In this document: positions 1 to 12,412 of the stretch, in pieces
Layout of the letters: the number at the start of each line of letters is the position of its first letter
Numbering within the stretch: position 1 is the stretch's first letter
DNA from: Lamellibrachia satsuma
Lineage: Eukaryota; Annelida; Polychaeta; Sabellida; Siboglinidae
Length of the DNA stretch: 64,000 bases
Assembly (NCBI GenBank): GCA_033239005.1
Contig: BSQZ01000033.1
Coordinates: 5,528,001 to 5,592,000, forward strand
Direction of reading: 5' to 3'
Made by a program: the position numbers and the translations under genes
Notes under the pieces: generated by a model
What the model was told of the DNA's origin: nothing
What the model saw: only the letters and a program-made list of their open reading frames with translations
The model's database searches: none

Positions 1-149
1 ATTTCGCAAAACTGCTCCGCGACGTATTAATACACGCGCATAAATCGGGATGACGACAGCTGAAGTTTGCAGGAGTCCAGGGTCTGTAACGAATTATTTG
101 TTGCCGAGCTCGAAATTACTCGGCCTACGCTGGAATAATGACAGGCGGC

Positions 150-533
150 GGAGTGCAGTCGGGGGGCTCGGTGTATCAGTGGGGATCTCGGTGTAGCAGT
201 GGGGATCGGTGTATCAGTGGGGGGCTCGATGTAGCAGTGGGGGATCATTATAGCAGTAGGGACTCGGTGTATCAGTGGGGGCTCGGTGTATAAGTGGGGG
301 GTTCGATGTAGCAGTGGGGGCTCATTATAACAGTAAGGACTCGGGGTAGTAGTGGGGACTCGGTGTACCAGTGGGGAGTAGGTGTAGCAGTGGGAGCTCT
401 GTGTATCAGTGGGGGGCTCGGTGTATCCGTGGGGGCTCTGTGTATCAGTGGGGGGGCTCTGTGTATCAGTGGGGGGCTCTGTGTATCAGTGGGGGGGCTA
501 TGTGTATCAGTGGAGGCTCGGTGTAGCAAGCCG
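150..533. repeat. Minisatellite, about 18-20 bp unit
   Basis: About 20 irregular tandem copies of a G-rich unit close to GGGGCTCGGTGTATCAGT. Units vary in length and alternate between 'gtatcagt' and 'gtagcagt'. Open frames on both strands here are by-products of the repeat. Confidence 0.9.
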
Positions 534-567
534 TCCGTCTTCGAGAGGGTGACAATGGCGCACTGAC

Positions 568-610
568 GCACGCACGCACGCACGCACGCACGCACACACG
601 AACGAACGCA
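568..610. repeat. ACGC microsatellite
   Basis: Short run of ACGC repeats that decays into acaa/cgaa variants. It lies just after the G-rich minisatellite. Confidence 0.85.
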
Positions 611-749
611 CATTGTCAGAGAGTAACCGTATTTATGTTAAGTAATTCGCACCCGCTCACAAAAACAAAAAAAAACTCCGTTATGCAGACCTATCTCACA
701 TTTATTTTACGTTGGTGTAATAAGGACACACTCATTCATGTAATGAATG

Positions 750-962
750 TAATGCGTGTGCGTGTGTGACTGCGTGCGTGCGTGCGTGCGTTCGTGTATG
801 CATGCGTGCGTGCGGAATGCATATATTATTAGTAAGCGTTCGTGCAACACAACGCATATTGTGAGTTAAGGCAGAGACTCGTGCGTATATACGTGTATGT
901 GTGTATGCGTGTACGCGTGTATGCGTGTATGCGTGCATGCGTGCATGCGTGCATGTGTGCAT
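750..962. repeat. TGCG/TGTA-rich degenerate microsatellite
   Basis: Alternating purine-pyrimidine tract of TGCG, TGTA and TGCA tetramers in two blocks, separated by about 70 bp of ordinary sequence. Reading frames across it are low-complexity His/Thr/Arg peptides, not genes. Confidence 0.8.
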
Positions 963-2898
963 ACAGACTACCTGTGTTAGCTTGGGAATGTGAGTGAGAG
1001 ATCGGGAGTGTAGACACGTGACACGATTTAGTAGAACACAGAAAGTCTTAATGCGTCACACACCAAGTATAAGCTCAAACGCTGCAGGATCATCCGTAAT
1101 TAATACCTAGAGGTTATGTGACCAATCGTAACACGTCATAATGTGCGCGCACCTGTCCAGACTGTCACGTGACCTTCCTTTGTGTTGACACTAGCGGAAT
1201 ATGACGACGGTGGCGATTACAGCGGCAGTATTGGCAGCGACAATAACAAACGAAAAAACAACAACAACAAACAAACAACAAACAAACAGAATGCTATTAT
1301 AACATATATTCTTTCCTCTATCATGGTTTACCTTCTGAATTCAACTTTGTATGAATTAGTCGCCACCATTACAATTATAGGTCCATTAAATAGGTCTATT
1401 AAAAATATCGAAACTGAAACAGCGTTTATCTTGAGTGACAGCCGTCACAAGACAACAACACCGCTGACGCAATATCTTTCCCCATTAATCGCGGTGCACT
1501 GCTTCTAAATAACAATTCCGGCTCGTAACTGCTCATTAGCGTTGCTGGCTATTTCTATGAAACGACGTGTCTGAAATGCGACTCGTTAACTATTACTTTC
1601 GTTCACCTCCCAACCAACACTACCTGTACAATGTTGTGACTGTCATGCTGGTTACCTGATAATTACACACTCCTGTAGGCTTCGCAGAAATGTCTTACAC
1701 GGTGTCGTCATTAGGGCAGTGGGTGCCAGTGGCGATAAACCAACCCGCGCCCAGCAACATCATTTATAGAGATCGGCGTAAACATGTTAGTACAAGTCCA
1801 CTGGCTACGACGCGGTTCCCTGGGGTCGTCTTAAGAGCGCTGTAGTCAGAAAGAAGAGCTGAGAATTCACGACGTTTTGCACAGACGCAGGAATGTGGAC
1901 AGCGGAAATATCGTATAAAACATGCAACATCAAAAAGAAAGGAGTATGATCGTGCAGTAAATTCCACAGTAAAAGTAACAATATTATATGCGGAAAACTG
2001 CAAAACAGAATCGATGAACTTCTTGACTCCCATTCAGTGGCACGTATAGCGGTGTTTACCATCACATGTGCACATTTTTATTTCGCTGATTGGCAATGTT
2101 TGGTACTAATTATTTTTAAGTGTAGCTTAGCATCGACTAAACAAAGAAACTGGTTATGACGTTAAACAGCAAATAGGATGTGCAGCCGGTCAACATTTTT
2201 ACCCTTTTCTCGCCGACATTGCCACTTTTTATTGCCCGCCATAATCAGTTCCACACATTCGTGAATATTTATCATACCAGAGTAAATGTTATGAAACAGT
2301 GATTATTTTATGGGAACATCCAGATATTGCCTTTGTTGTATTGTTGGATTAAATTCTATATGAATTAAATTCCCGTTGTCATGTTTAGATTTACGGTGTT
2401 TAATGAATGATAATTATAATAACTTATTGAGTTTTGTTGTCGTAATGACTTTAATTTGGTGGGAAATTCCCGACTCTCTAACAACTTTAAAATATAGTAT
2501 ATTAAGAAATCATTATTTTGGAGGTTGTTCGGTCAACATTATTAACTCTTTACATACTTGTTATGATTACTCCTTATTTCTATTTTACTGTATTTTTATT
2601 TACAATTATTTATCACCCTTTTGACATACATGTCATGTTATAAGTATTACTTCAACTGCTTTTGGTGGCAAAATAAAAAAATTACTTTGACACAAATATT
2701 GTTTATAGCTGGTTACATATTGTACTGTTACTCTCTATGTAATTTTAATTTTTACTATTTTGTTTCAGTTATTACTTTATTTGCGTTGATTTCACACTCC
2801 TTGAAGACGTCGTATAACATAATGAGCTAATTAACATTTGTAGAAAACATAAATGTTTCAAACCGTGCTTTGATTCGTTGTATATATCTGTTTTACAG
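963..2898. other. No gene recognised
   Basis: Increasingly A+T-rich sequence with only short, unrecognised reading frames. It lies upstream of the first visible calmodulin exon, so it may be that gene's preceding intron or 5' flank. No promoter or start exon could be supported. Confidence 0.5.
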
Positions 2899-2935
2899 AG
2901 CTTCGATTTCACCCTCACCGATGAACAGATTGCTG
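2899..2935 (+). CDS. Calmodulin-like gene, N-terminal exon
   Basis: A 37-bp exon between a pyrimidine-rich acceptor (ctgttttacag) and the donor gtaag. It reads SFDFTLTDEQIA plus one base. Joined to 26220, the split codon GCT G|AG gives ...EQIAEFKEAF, the classic start of calmodulin EF-hand 1. The intron sits at the same codon and phase as in vertebrate calmodulin genes. The residues before DEQIA differ from the usual ADQLTEEQIA, which points to a calmodulin-like paralogue or an unusual leader. The initiator Met must be on an upstream exon that I could not identify. Confidence 0.72.
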
Positions 2936-4339
2936 GTAAGGACACTCTGGTATTTGTAGAAAGACAACATACAGGACATATTAACATATATTATACGACA
3001 TAATAAGATCTTTTAAATTCGAACGGTAAATATAATTACATTTTATCGCTGGCACGCGAAATGTTACTTACTTTAATTACTTAAAAGCGATCGGCAGAAG
3101 TTTTGCATATGCCACTTTCTTTATTGCATTTGTGGCAGTTTCCGGCGACGGTTAACCATTTATCGATCTGAGATAATAGTTTGATTTTATATTTGCTTAA
3201 ATACATTAGGACATTTAGCATGTCGGTATTTTAAACAAATATAAATTAATGATATTGTTTCTAGTGAAATTAGATAAGTTGTTATTGGACTATATCTGCT
3301 AACAGTGCTAGATGATCACATATATGGTGCTGGCTGCTTTCACAGTAGATACTTCACCAATGGACTGCTTGTTATTCAAAAAATAAACCATGAAAGTGTA
3401 TATAACTACATCTCCACGCTAACTATAGCGTGGATTACAGATGTGCACGGATGTAGGCTATACACAAAATGATTGTTTAGTTATTTCACGAGAAATTGAT
3501 ACAACGCAACGTTTTGACAATGATAACTATTAGTATGCATAAATGGCTAATAACATTAAAGGCATACGGACTATTTTGCCGACTGCCCTGAATGTCGTCA
3601 CGGCGCGTTGTGTATGGTGCAATTTAATCTAACTGTCTGTCTCTAGCTAATGTGATATGTTGTCGAAATGCATCAGTAAAAAAAGCTGGAAACGTTGACT
3701 CCATCAACAAAGAAGGACTAAAAACGCCTATTGATGCTTCCTTATTGTAAGACTTAATAATATTCTGACGACAGATCAAAGGAGGTAGCCGCCTCAGCTT
3801 TTCCAGAACCAGTGGCCGTGTCTTCAGGTTGAGTCAGTCGATGTGCCGTCCTCATTCAAATTCGCATTATTGTTAACGCGTCAGAAACATACCGGAAATG
3901 ACTTGTACGGGTGATTTTGCCTTAGACGTGCATCATGGCGACGAAGTCTTTATGCACTTGTGCGTGTGTGCGTGCGTCCGTCTAAGTTAAGTGTGTGTGC
4001 AAGTGTGCATCCTTGAGATCTACAAGACGCAGTAAGCGTACGCCCTATATTCGCTACTAGCCTCTATTGCCGAGAGAAATGATCGGACGCAGCTGGAACA
4101 CGACATCCATAGCATGTCTACAGGAGACAACAGGTGATCGTCTCACTCTGGTAGCATTGCGCAATGGCGCGCGTGGTCGCGTGATGTAACAACGTCCCAC
4201 GGACCACCTTGACCTAGAACGGCGGCAGTTAACTGCTCGGCCTGCTCCAGGTCACATCCCGGCACAGTAGGCAGTTAACGAACAGTAGGCATTTAACGAA
4301 CAGTCTATGCATTCACGAACGTTCACTGGAAGAAACACC

Positions 4340-5031
4340 ATGGTTTTCTTCCTTAGACAAAAGGCGTTCATTCTCCCTTAGATGAAATACGTGCATTCTT
4401 CCTTAGACGAAAGGCGTGCATTCGCCCTTAGACGAAATACGTCATTCTCCCTTAGACGAAAGGCGTTAATTCTTCCTTAGACGAAAGGCGTTCATTCTTC
4501 CTTAGACGAAACGCGTGCATTCGCACTTAGACGAAAGGCGTGCATTCTCCCTTAGACGAAAGGCGTGCATTCTCCCTTAGACGAAATACGTGCATTCTCC
4601 CTTAGACGAAAGGCGTTAATTCTTCCTTAGACGAAAGACGTTCATTCTCACTTAGACGAAAGGCGTGCAATCTCACTTAGACGAAAGGCGTGCATTCTCC
4701 CTTAGACGAAACGCGTGCATTCTCACTTAGAGGAAAGGCGTGCATTCTTCCTCAGACGAAAGGCGTGCATTCTCCCTTAGACGAAAGGCATTCATTCTCC
4801 CTTAGACGAAAGGCGTGCAATCTCACTTAGACGAAAGGCGTGCATTCTTCCTCAGACGAAAGGCGTGCATTCTCCCTTAGACGAAAGGCATTCATTCTCC
4901 CTTAGACGAAACGCGTGCATTCTCACTTAGAGGAAAGGCGTGCATTCTTCCTCAGACGAAAGGCGTGCATTCTCCCTTAGACGAAAGGCGTGCATTCTCA
5001 CTTAGACGAAAGGCGTGCACTCTCCCTTAAG
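4340..5031. repeat. Minisatellite, 25-bp unit
   Basis: About 27 tandem copies of a unit near CTTAGACGAAAGGCGTGCATTCTC. Higher-order blocks of several units recur (for example around 4730-4800 and 4840-4910), indicating multi-unit duplications. It sits in the first visible calmodulin intron. No coding origin was recognised. Confidence 0.93.
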
Positions 5032-5464
5032 GTTCTTCAATGCTGTGTTCGCATGTTTCCTCACAAATAAAAAAATCGTGCAAATGAATATATCCTGTCA
5101 GCAACTAACGGGGAAAGCTGTGTAAAAACTTCACATTTCGTGTTCATGTTGACCCGCGTCCGTTGCTGCGTCCTTCTCGTTATTCGCCGTTCATATTATT
5201 CCACCAATCAGCTACTAGACATTTAAGTAACTAAGCAGCTTTAATAGTCATCATTATATCATGTTCAAAACACTTTTTGAGGGACCATCACATTTTTTAA
5301 AGATGTTTCAAAATCACTGAGAACTGATTCGTACATAATTAATACAGACGTTAAACAATGACGAATCCACAAATATAGACCATCATTACGATTCATTGGC
5401 TGCTTGGAAAGCGATGTCTGTGATTTCCTGTGAACTGTGCGAAAGGGTAAATCATCGTTTTGAA

Positions 5465-5705
5465 TTCACGTAAAGTAGGGTGTGGCAAATCGCACCCTTT
5501 TTGGGGCAAACATGATTTGGCCTACTTATTCCCATCTAACGTTGAAACAGATAACTCAGTTACATATACACAAATCTTGACTAAATAGTAGTAGAAAAAA
5601 AAAACCTTACTAAACAACTACTTAAAAATGCATTTCAGAGGCTGTCCTGCACGTGTCGCAAATATCGACATGTGGGGCAAAGCGCACCCCCCCCCCCATC
5701 ACGTT
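5465..5705. other. Possible MITE-like remnant
   Basis: Contains 'agggtgtggcaaatcgcaccc' type sequence at about 5478 and 'gtggggcaaagcgcacccc' at about 5673, separated by about 200 bp. Such GGGGCAA/GCACCC termini resemble short non-autonomous elements, but I could not define a target-site duplication. Confidence 0.2.
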
Positions 5706-6396
5706 TAACTTTGTCCCAATAATGCGTAGCTTATATGTTTTGTATTTTGTATTTATTTTATTAAAACATTAAATCTACTTTCCCAGCACCGATGTATATA
5801 CCCTATTTGGTTAGATGTAATGTTCAAACAAACAAACAAACAAACCAAACATGATGACACAATTAGAACACCAGCCCATGATCACAGCTCATGTTTATTT
5901 GTTAAATTACATAATTAGGGGTTAATTTCATTAATAGAAATCGCAGTCGTGACAGGTGTAACAAGGTCCACTAGGATTGACTGACACACAGTCCACCGCT
6001 CCCTACTGCGACTGGACACTCCATGGCACACAGTGCACCGCTCCCTACTGCGACTGGACGCTCTATACACACAGTGCACGGACACTGGTCATCGTCGTCA
6101 TCTTCGCTTCGTTTTCTTGGATGGTCTTCTCCCGCTTTCTTTCTCTTGGGCTCAATCACAGGGCCATCTGCAGCACGTGCTTTCTTCTGAGCTTCTGCTT
6201 CTATTTTCTTTATCATCATTTGTTATGTTTATTATTAATAAACCATTGATTATTTTGTTTGTATGGTGAAGAGGCCAGTATGGTTGTCTTGTTCCTCGCC
6301 GCCGCATTACGCGCTTTTTTTGTGAATGGGGAGAACATCCGATTATGGTAAGCTTGATTACATCTCGGGCGGTGGGCAGGTCGCGGGCACGAGTAG

Positions 6397-6545
6397 TGGG
6401 CTGGTCTCGGACACCGGCCGAGTCACGAGCGGCGGGCTGGTCTCGGACACCGGCCGAGTCACGAGCGGCGGGCTGGTCTCGGACACCGGGCGAGTCACGA
6501 GCGGCGGGCTGGTCTCGGACACCGGGCGAGTCACGAGTGGCGGTC
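6397..6545. repeat. Minisatellite, 36-bp unit
   Basis: About four near-identical G+C-rich copies of a 36-bp unit (GGGCTGGTCTCGGACACCGG followed by CCGAGTCACGAGCGGC). The unit is a multiple of three, so frames stay open on both strands. No homology was recognised. Confidence 0.9.
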
Positions 6546-6721
6546 CATGTACGGCTGTCATAACAAAACGATTAGCGATTAATACGGCAAATAAATGAAC
6601 GCCTTTTGACAGGTTATTATTATTATTTTGAAGAAACTCCTATAACGTATCCGATGACCAATAATCGTTCCCGAATCCTTCACAAGATGTTCTTCGCACA
6701 CTACGCGCAAGATGGAATGTG

Positions 6722-7556
6722 ATACCTATAACAGTGGTGTGCCACATATGGTGCACTGCGCACCAATGTATAATATATAACAGTGGTGTGCCACATATGG
6801 TACACTGCGCACCAATGTATAATATATAACAGTGGTGCGCCACATATGGTGCACTGCGCACCAATGTATAATATATAACAGTGGTGCGCCACATATGGTG
6901 CACTGCGCACCAATGTATAAGATATAACAGGGGTGCGCCACATATGGTGCACTGCGCACCAATGTATAAGATATAACAGTGGTGCGCCACATATGGTGCA
7001 CTGCGCACCAATGTATAATATATAACAATGGTGTGCCACATATGGTGCACTGCGCACCAGTGTATAAGATATAACAGTGGTGCGCCACATATGGTGGACA
7101 GCGCACCAATGTATAAGATATAACAGTGGTGCGCCACATATGGTGGACAGCGCACCAATGTATAAGATATAACAGTGGTGTGCCACATATGGTGGACAGC
7201 GCACCAATGTATGATATGTAACAGTGGTGCGCCACATATGGTGGACAGCGCACCAATGTATGAGATGTAACAGTGGTGCGCCACATATGGTGGACAGCGC
7301 ACCAATGTATAAGATATGGTGCGCCACATATGGTGGACAGCGATACCAATGTATAAGACATAACAGTTTTGCACCACATATGGTAGACAGCGCTACCAAT
7401 GTATAAGATATAATAGTGGTGCGCCACATATGGTGGATAGCGCTACCAATGTATAAGATATAACAGTGGTGCGCCACATATGGTGGACAGCGCTACCAAT
7501 GTATAAGATATAACAGTGGTGCGCCACATATGGTGGACAGCGCACCAATGTATAAG
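6722..7556. repeat. Minisatellite, about 49-bp unit
   Basis: About 17 copies of a unit containing GTGGTGCGCCACATATGG and CACCAATGTATAAGATATA. Two sub-families form separate blocks: 'tgcactgcgc' units at the left and 'tggacagcgc' units at the right. All three minus-strand frames are open, giving Tyr/His/Cys-rich peptides of up to 258 codons. I read these as repeat by-products, since no start context, splice sites or homology supports a gene. Confidence 0.93.
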
Positions 7557-8060
7557 GTAAACGACGAATAATAACTTTGGACATCCGTGGCCCGATGCAA
7601 CTGCTGCCGTAGGCTGTGTGGTAATGCTCTTTATATATTTTGTAATGTTATTTATATTATTTGTGTCAATACCTCCCACCTTTTTTATGCTAACCTCGAA
7701 CCACGTATTTCTGAGGCCAATCTCCCACCTTCTACCAATTCTTAGAACGAACCTCCCACTTCCTGACGCACGCACGCACCTCACATATGTTAATAATGTG
7801 GCAAACTTGTCAATAAATAGTGTTTAACTAACCACGCATACTCGTGAAAATCCAGTACATGTATTAAAAAGTGTAGTTTACACAATCACCACAATGTATT
7901 TACATTCGGAGCGAAGCGCACGGGGGTTTAACGTTATTTTACACGAAAAAGAGAATTAATTTCACATCCCATTCACCAGTGTGTCAAGAACAATGTCATA
8001 TTCCCCAAACCTACACAATTATATTTACACAGTATTGAGATTTTACACAAACCTTATTGT
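7557..8060. other. No gene recognised
   Basis: Ordinary A+T-rich sequence between the 49-bp array and the LINE. I see no coding signal. Confidence 0.4.
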
Positions 8061-8340
8061 TGCTGTAAGCGAAAGCGTTTTCCCCAAAGTAATGTCGGAA
8101 TGCCCTGCGTCGTCCTTCACGTCATTACAAAGAAATCAATAGTGAATTACGGTTGGTGGGAATCTGCGGGTGCGGCCGTGACGATGTCAGCTATTTTGTT
8201 CCCGTCCACACTTAGCTGTCACTTTTCCACGACCGCAGCTGCGAGAGCTCAGTGGCGTCGTTGTCATTGGCAACAGCGAGAAGTCCTGGGCTTAGGTCCA
8301 GGCAGATAGTTTTAGTCTTGAGTGTAGGGGATGCGCAAGG

Positions 8341-9434
8341 ATGAAGGAACTAGAGGTGGAGTTGGAAGAGCTGAGGCTGCTCGTTGTGGCAATGGTGGGA
8401 AGGGAACAGGGGAGTTGTGCCAGTAGTTCCGGTGGGGGAACTGTAGACGATAAAGTGGGGAAAGACACAAGAGATGCTAGGGAGAGCTCACCTCAGCCTG
8501 GGAGGAAGCTGAGAGGAGGGAAGGTGACAGGTCATAGGGAGACAGGACGTAAGGAGACGGGAAGGAAAGGAACGGGAGGGAAGACAACCAGAGTGAAGGA
8601 GAGGGGAGTAGGGGAGACAGGAGAGAAGGAGAAGGGAGTGTGGGAGACGGGAGGGAAGACAACCGGAGCGAAGGAAAGGGGAGTAGCGGAGCCAGGAGGG
8701 AAGGAGAAGGGAGTGGGGGAGACGGGAGGGAAAACAACCGGAGTGAAGGAGAGGGGAGTGGGAGAGACAAGAGCAAAGGAGTGGGAAGTGGGGGAGACAG
8801 GAGGGAAGGGGTCAGGACAGAATGTGATGGAGGGGATCGAAAGGAAGAGTTATTCTGCAGCAGTGATAGAGGGGGTGAGGAAGAGAGCGAGGGTGTTTGT
8901 GGGGGATTCGATAGTTAGGAAGACCGACAGAGTCTTAAACAAGGGAGATGATGTGGTGGTCTGCTTGCCTGGAGCCAAAATAGAGGCGATAACTGAGAGG
9001 GTAAAAAAACATCGTAGGCTCGGGTAAGGGTGGATCTGTTTTAGTACACGTAGGGACAAATAACGTAGAGAGGGAGGGTAAAACTGCCATAGTTAGGAAA
9101 TATAGGCAGTTGGTCAGAACACTAAAACAGACGCGGGTTGAGCAGGTAATACTGTCAGGGATTTTATTTTGTAATGGGCAGGAGGGATAACAAATATCGA
9201 AATTGTCGGAGGATGGCAATTAACATGTTAGTCCAGAGGCTGTGTAGGGAAGAGGAAGTTGGATTTGTGGATTTATGGGGAGGTTTTGTTGGGAGGGCAG
9301 ATATGTACATGAAGGATGGGCTTCATTTAAGTGGAAAGGGGGCGGCAGTATTCGCGGACAAACTTTCAGCAGCAGTAGATAGCGACTTGGGTACAATGAC
9401 AAATATTTTTGGAAGTAAACATTCTTTAAACTAG
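8341..9434 (+). pseudogene. LINE ORF1, coiled coil plus SGNH esterase, frameshifted
   Basis: Starts at MKELEVELEELRLL, a Leu/Glu heptad-like coiled coil. A Gly/Lys/Glu-rich segment of degenerate GETGGK..GVKERG repeats follows (about 8530-8820). The esterase-like part shows GDSI (block I, about 8904), HVGTNN (block III, about 9045) and DGLHLSGKGAAVFA (Asp-x-x-His block V, about 9313). The frame changes twice, at about 9018 and 9170, so no single protein is made from this copy. CR1/L2 elements commonly carry such esterase-containing ORF1 proteins, which are thought to act in the retrotransposition RNP. Confidence 0.8.
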
Positions 9435-9456
9435 AAGTGCAGGGGGTTACCTAGAG

Positions 9457-12303
9457 GTGTCTCAAGCAGAACAAGAGTCCACTAGCACAGATAAACCAAT
9501 ATCAAATCATCCGAAAAACATCTCTGAAAAAGGTTATAGATGCGTATGTTTAAATGCAAGGAGCATAGTAAATAAGAAAAACGAATTAAACTTTATGGTA
9601 GAACATATTGACCCTCACATAATTGGTATAACTGAATCATGGGCCAACATAGATATAACAGATGCTGAATTAGGACTGACAGGATACGTAATGTTTAGGA
9701 AAGATCGAATAGGAAGAAGGGGCGGGGGAGTTATTTTATATGTTAACGAATCTATTCAGGCTTATGAAATAAAACTAGAAAGGGAAGCAGATTGCGATGA
9801 AGCTGTTTGGTGCAAAATTGTTTCAGGAAATTCAAAATTAACTATTGGATTAGTTTACCGAAGTCCAAACATAAACGAAGAGGACAACACAAAAATAAAA
9901 AACGCTATAAAGGAAGTTAGTAAAGGGGAATGTATCATAATGGGAGATTTTAACCATGGACGCATACAATGGAATTCTCTAGAGAGCACAGGGATTGAGG
10001 ATCAACAATTTCTATGTTTAATCCAGGACAGCTTTCTTACTCAGCACGTACTAGAACCAACCAGGGGAGAAAATGTATTAGATATAGTTTTGTCATCACA
10101 AAAAGAATTAGTGGACAATGTAAAAATATTTGAACCATTGGGTAATAGTGACCATAATCAAATACATTTTGACATCAATGTAAAATCAGAAGGTAAAATA
10201 AGAAAACGTACAAGAGAAACTTCCACAAAGGTAACTACAAAGATATGAGAAAATACTTAGCACAGCTAGATTGGAATAACATGCTGATGAATAAGACCGC
10301 AATTGAATGTTGGAATATTCTAAAATATGAAATTGAAAGTATCATCGATAAATTTGTTCCCTTCCGAAAACAAGGAAAACGGTGTAGAAAGAAACACTTG
10401 TCAAAAGAGGCTATTAGAAAAATAATGCTAAAACAATCTATGTGGAGGGTTTATAGGCGTACCAGAAAGGAAGAAAACTATGCAAAATACAAAGAGGCAC
10501 TTAATGCAGCTACAACTGAAATCAGACAATCTAAAAGAAGCTATGAGCAAAAACTGGCATGTAACATAAAAAATGACAGCAAGAGTTTTTATGCATATGT
10601 CAGGAGTAAACAAAACGTACAAGACAAGGTTGGACCTCTAGAAGACAGTGCTGGAAATATAATATCACAGGGGTTTTTAATGGCGGAAGACCTAAATGGT
10701 TACTTCAGTTCAGTGTTTACCAAAGAAGATATTAGTTCATTACCAGTTGCTGATGCTAAATTTCAGGGGGCTAAATCTGAATATTTAGGACCGTTAGTTG
10801 TAACTCCAGAATTGGTAGCTAAGAAAATAAAGGCAATGAAGGATAACAAATCACCGGGAGTGGATGGGATTCCTCCAAAATTACTAATGGAAACAGTAGA
10901 TCAAATCAGTATACCACTTGCAAGAGTATTCAACTTGTCATTAAAAGAGTTGTTCCGTTTGAATGGAAAGAAGCAAACATCATACCATTATTTAAAAAGG
11001 GTTCGAGAAATAAGTCAGAGAATTACAGACCAGTGAGTTTAACGTCAGTAATTTGTAAATTATTAGAAAGGTTAATTAAATACCATATGGTGGACTTCCT
11101 CGTTAAGCATAAATTATTAAATTAATCTCAACATGGATTCCTTAAAGCGAGGTCATGCTTAACAAATATGTTATGTTTTTGGAAGAAATCACTAAGTGGA
11201 TAGACGGGGGATCGCCAGTAGATATTATCTACTTAGATTTTCAGAAAGCTTTTGACAAAGTGCCACATCAAAGATTGCTACTTAAATTAAAAGCCCATGG
11301 TATCGGGGATAGCATAACTGACTGGATAGAACAATGGCTGACTGACAGAAGACAACGAGTTGTAGTAGATGGAGAAGTTTCAAATTGGAAATCGGTTTTG
11401 AGTGGGGTACCTCAAGGATCAGTATTAGGACCTATATTATTCTTAATTTATATCAATGACTTGGACGACAGTATAACAAGTAACGTACTGAAATTTGCGG
11501 ATGACACAAAACTGTTTAGAAAGGTTAATACTGATGGTGATAAACAACATTTACAAAACGATCTAGACAGATTAGTGAAATGGTCTGAGAAATGGCAGAT
11601 GCTGTTCAATTTTGGGAAATGTAAATGCCTACATACAGGACATGGGAACTTGAATGTAAACTATAAAATGGGAGATACTGTTCTGGGTACTACTGTAAAA
11701 GAAAAGGACTTAGGAGTTAAAATAAGCGCTGATATGAAAGTTTCAGAGCAGTGTGGTATTGCAGCTTCAAAAGGTAATCAAATTCTTGGATTGATTAGAA
11801 GACACATAACATACAAGGGAAAAAAGTTAATTATACCTCTTTATAAAGCAATAGTTAGACCTCATTTAGAATACTGTATACAAGCATGGAGACCATATCG
11901 TAAGAAGGACATAGATACGCTTGAACGCATACAAAGAAGAGCAACTAAAATTATTCCAGAACTTAGAGACCTTAGTTATGAAGAACGCCTGAAAGAATGT
12001 GGTTTAACAACTCTAGAGACAAGGAGGTTAAGAGGAGATCAGATTGAAGTTTTTAAGATATTGAATGGGTATGAAAATATTGATAGAAATATGTTTTTCT
12101 CACTCAAGAAGGATAGCAGAACTAGAGGACATGAGGTAAAATTAGTAAAGGATCAATATAGATTGGACATCAGGAAGCACTCTTTCTCACAGAGGACAAT
12201 AAATGAATGGAACAAATTGTCTACAGATTGTGTAACTGCTAGCAGCGTGAATATGTTTAAAAACAAGGTTGACACATATATCAGGAGGGCGGGTTATAAG
12301 TAG
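9457..12303 (+). pseudogene. LINE ORF2, endonuclease and reverse transcriptase, frameshifted
   Basis: The endonuclease (9541-10180) shows LNARSI, ITESW, RRGGGVILYV, GLVYRSP, MGDFNH and the terminal SDH motif. The reverse transcriptase (about 10800-11520) shows [38 protein letters not shown] and the catalytic FADDTK. The C-terminal domain runs to 12303. Frame changes occur near 10243 and 10945, and TAA replaces a sense codon near 11122 just before SQHGF. Apart from these breaks the protein is intact. A sister copy on the minus strand at 26920-28105 reads across the 10945 and 11122 sites without breaks. Confidence 0.9.
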
Positions 12304-12412
12304 GTGAACATTGCTGGACTCTCGATAAGCCAATGGCTTCCTTGTCCACTTGCTATCTGGGCCTTTGGCTTGGATGGCAAATCTTGTTAAATCTTGTTAA
12401 AACAATAAAAAA

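Larger units (their letters stand above)
8341..12412 (+). mobile_element. CR1/L2-group LINE, nearly full length (copy 1)
   Basis: A two-ORF non-LTR retrotransposon. ORF1 (8341-9434) has a coiled-coil start and an SGNH-type esterase domain. ORF2 (9457-12303) has an APE-type endonuclease followed by reverse transcriptase. The 3' end after the ORF2 stop has a short UTR ('ggactctcgataagcc') and ends in repeats of 'aatcttgtt' before an A-rich stretch, as in CR1/L2 elements with short 3' tandem repeats. The 5' UTR probably begins somewhere after about 8060, but its limit cannot be fixed. Several frameshifts and a stop make this copy inactive, yet most of the protein can still be read, so the insertion is fairly young. 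At least four other copies of the family are in the window. Confidence 0.9.

Noticed and set aside
4340..5031. Possible CRISPR-like repeat-spacer array
   Set aside because: The 25-bp units are directly adjacent with no unique spacers, and the genome is eukaryotic.
6640..7477. Minus-strand frames of 233-258 codons rich in Tyr, His and Cys
   Set aside because: They are by-products of the 49-bp repeat, with no start context, homology or splice signals.
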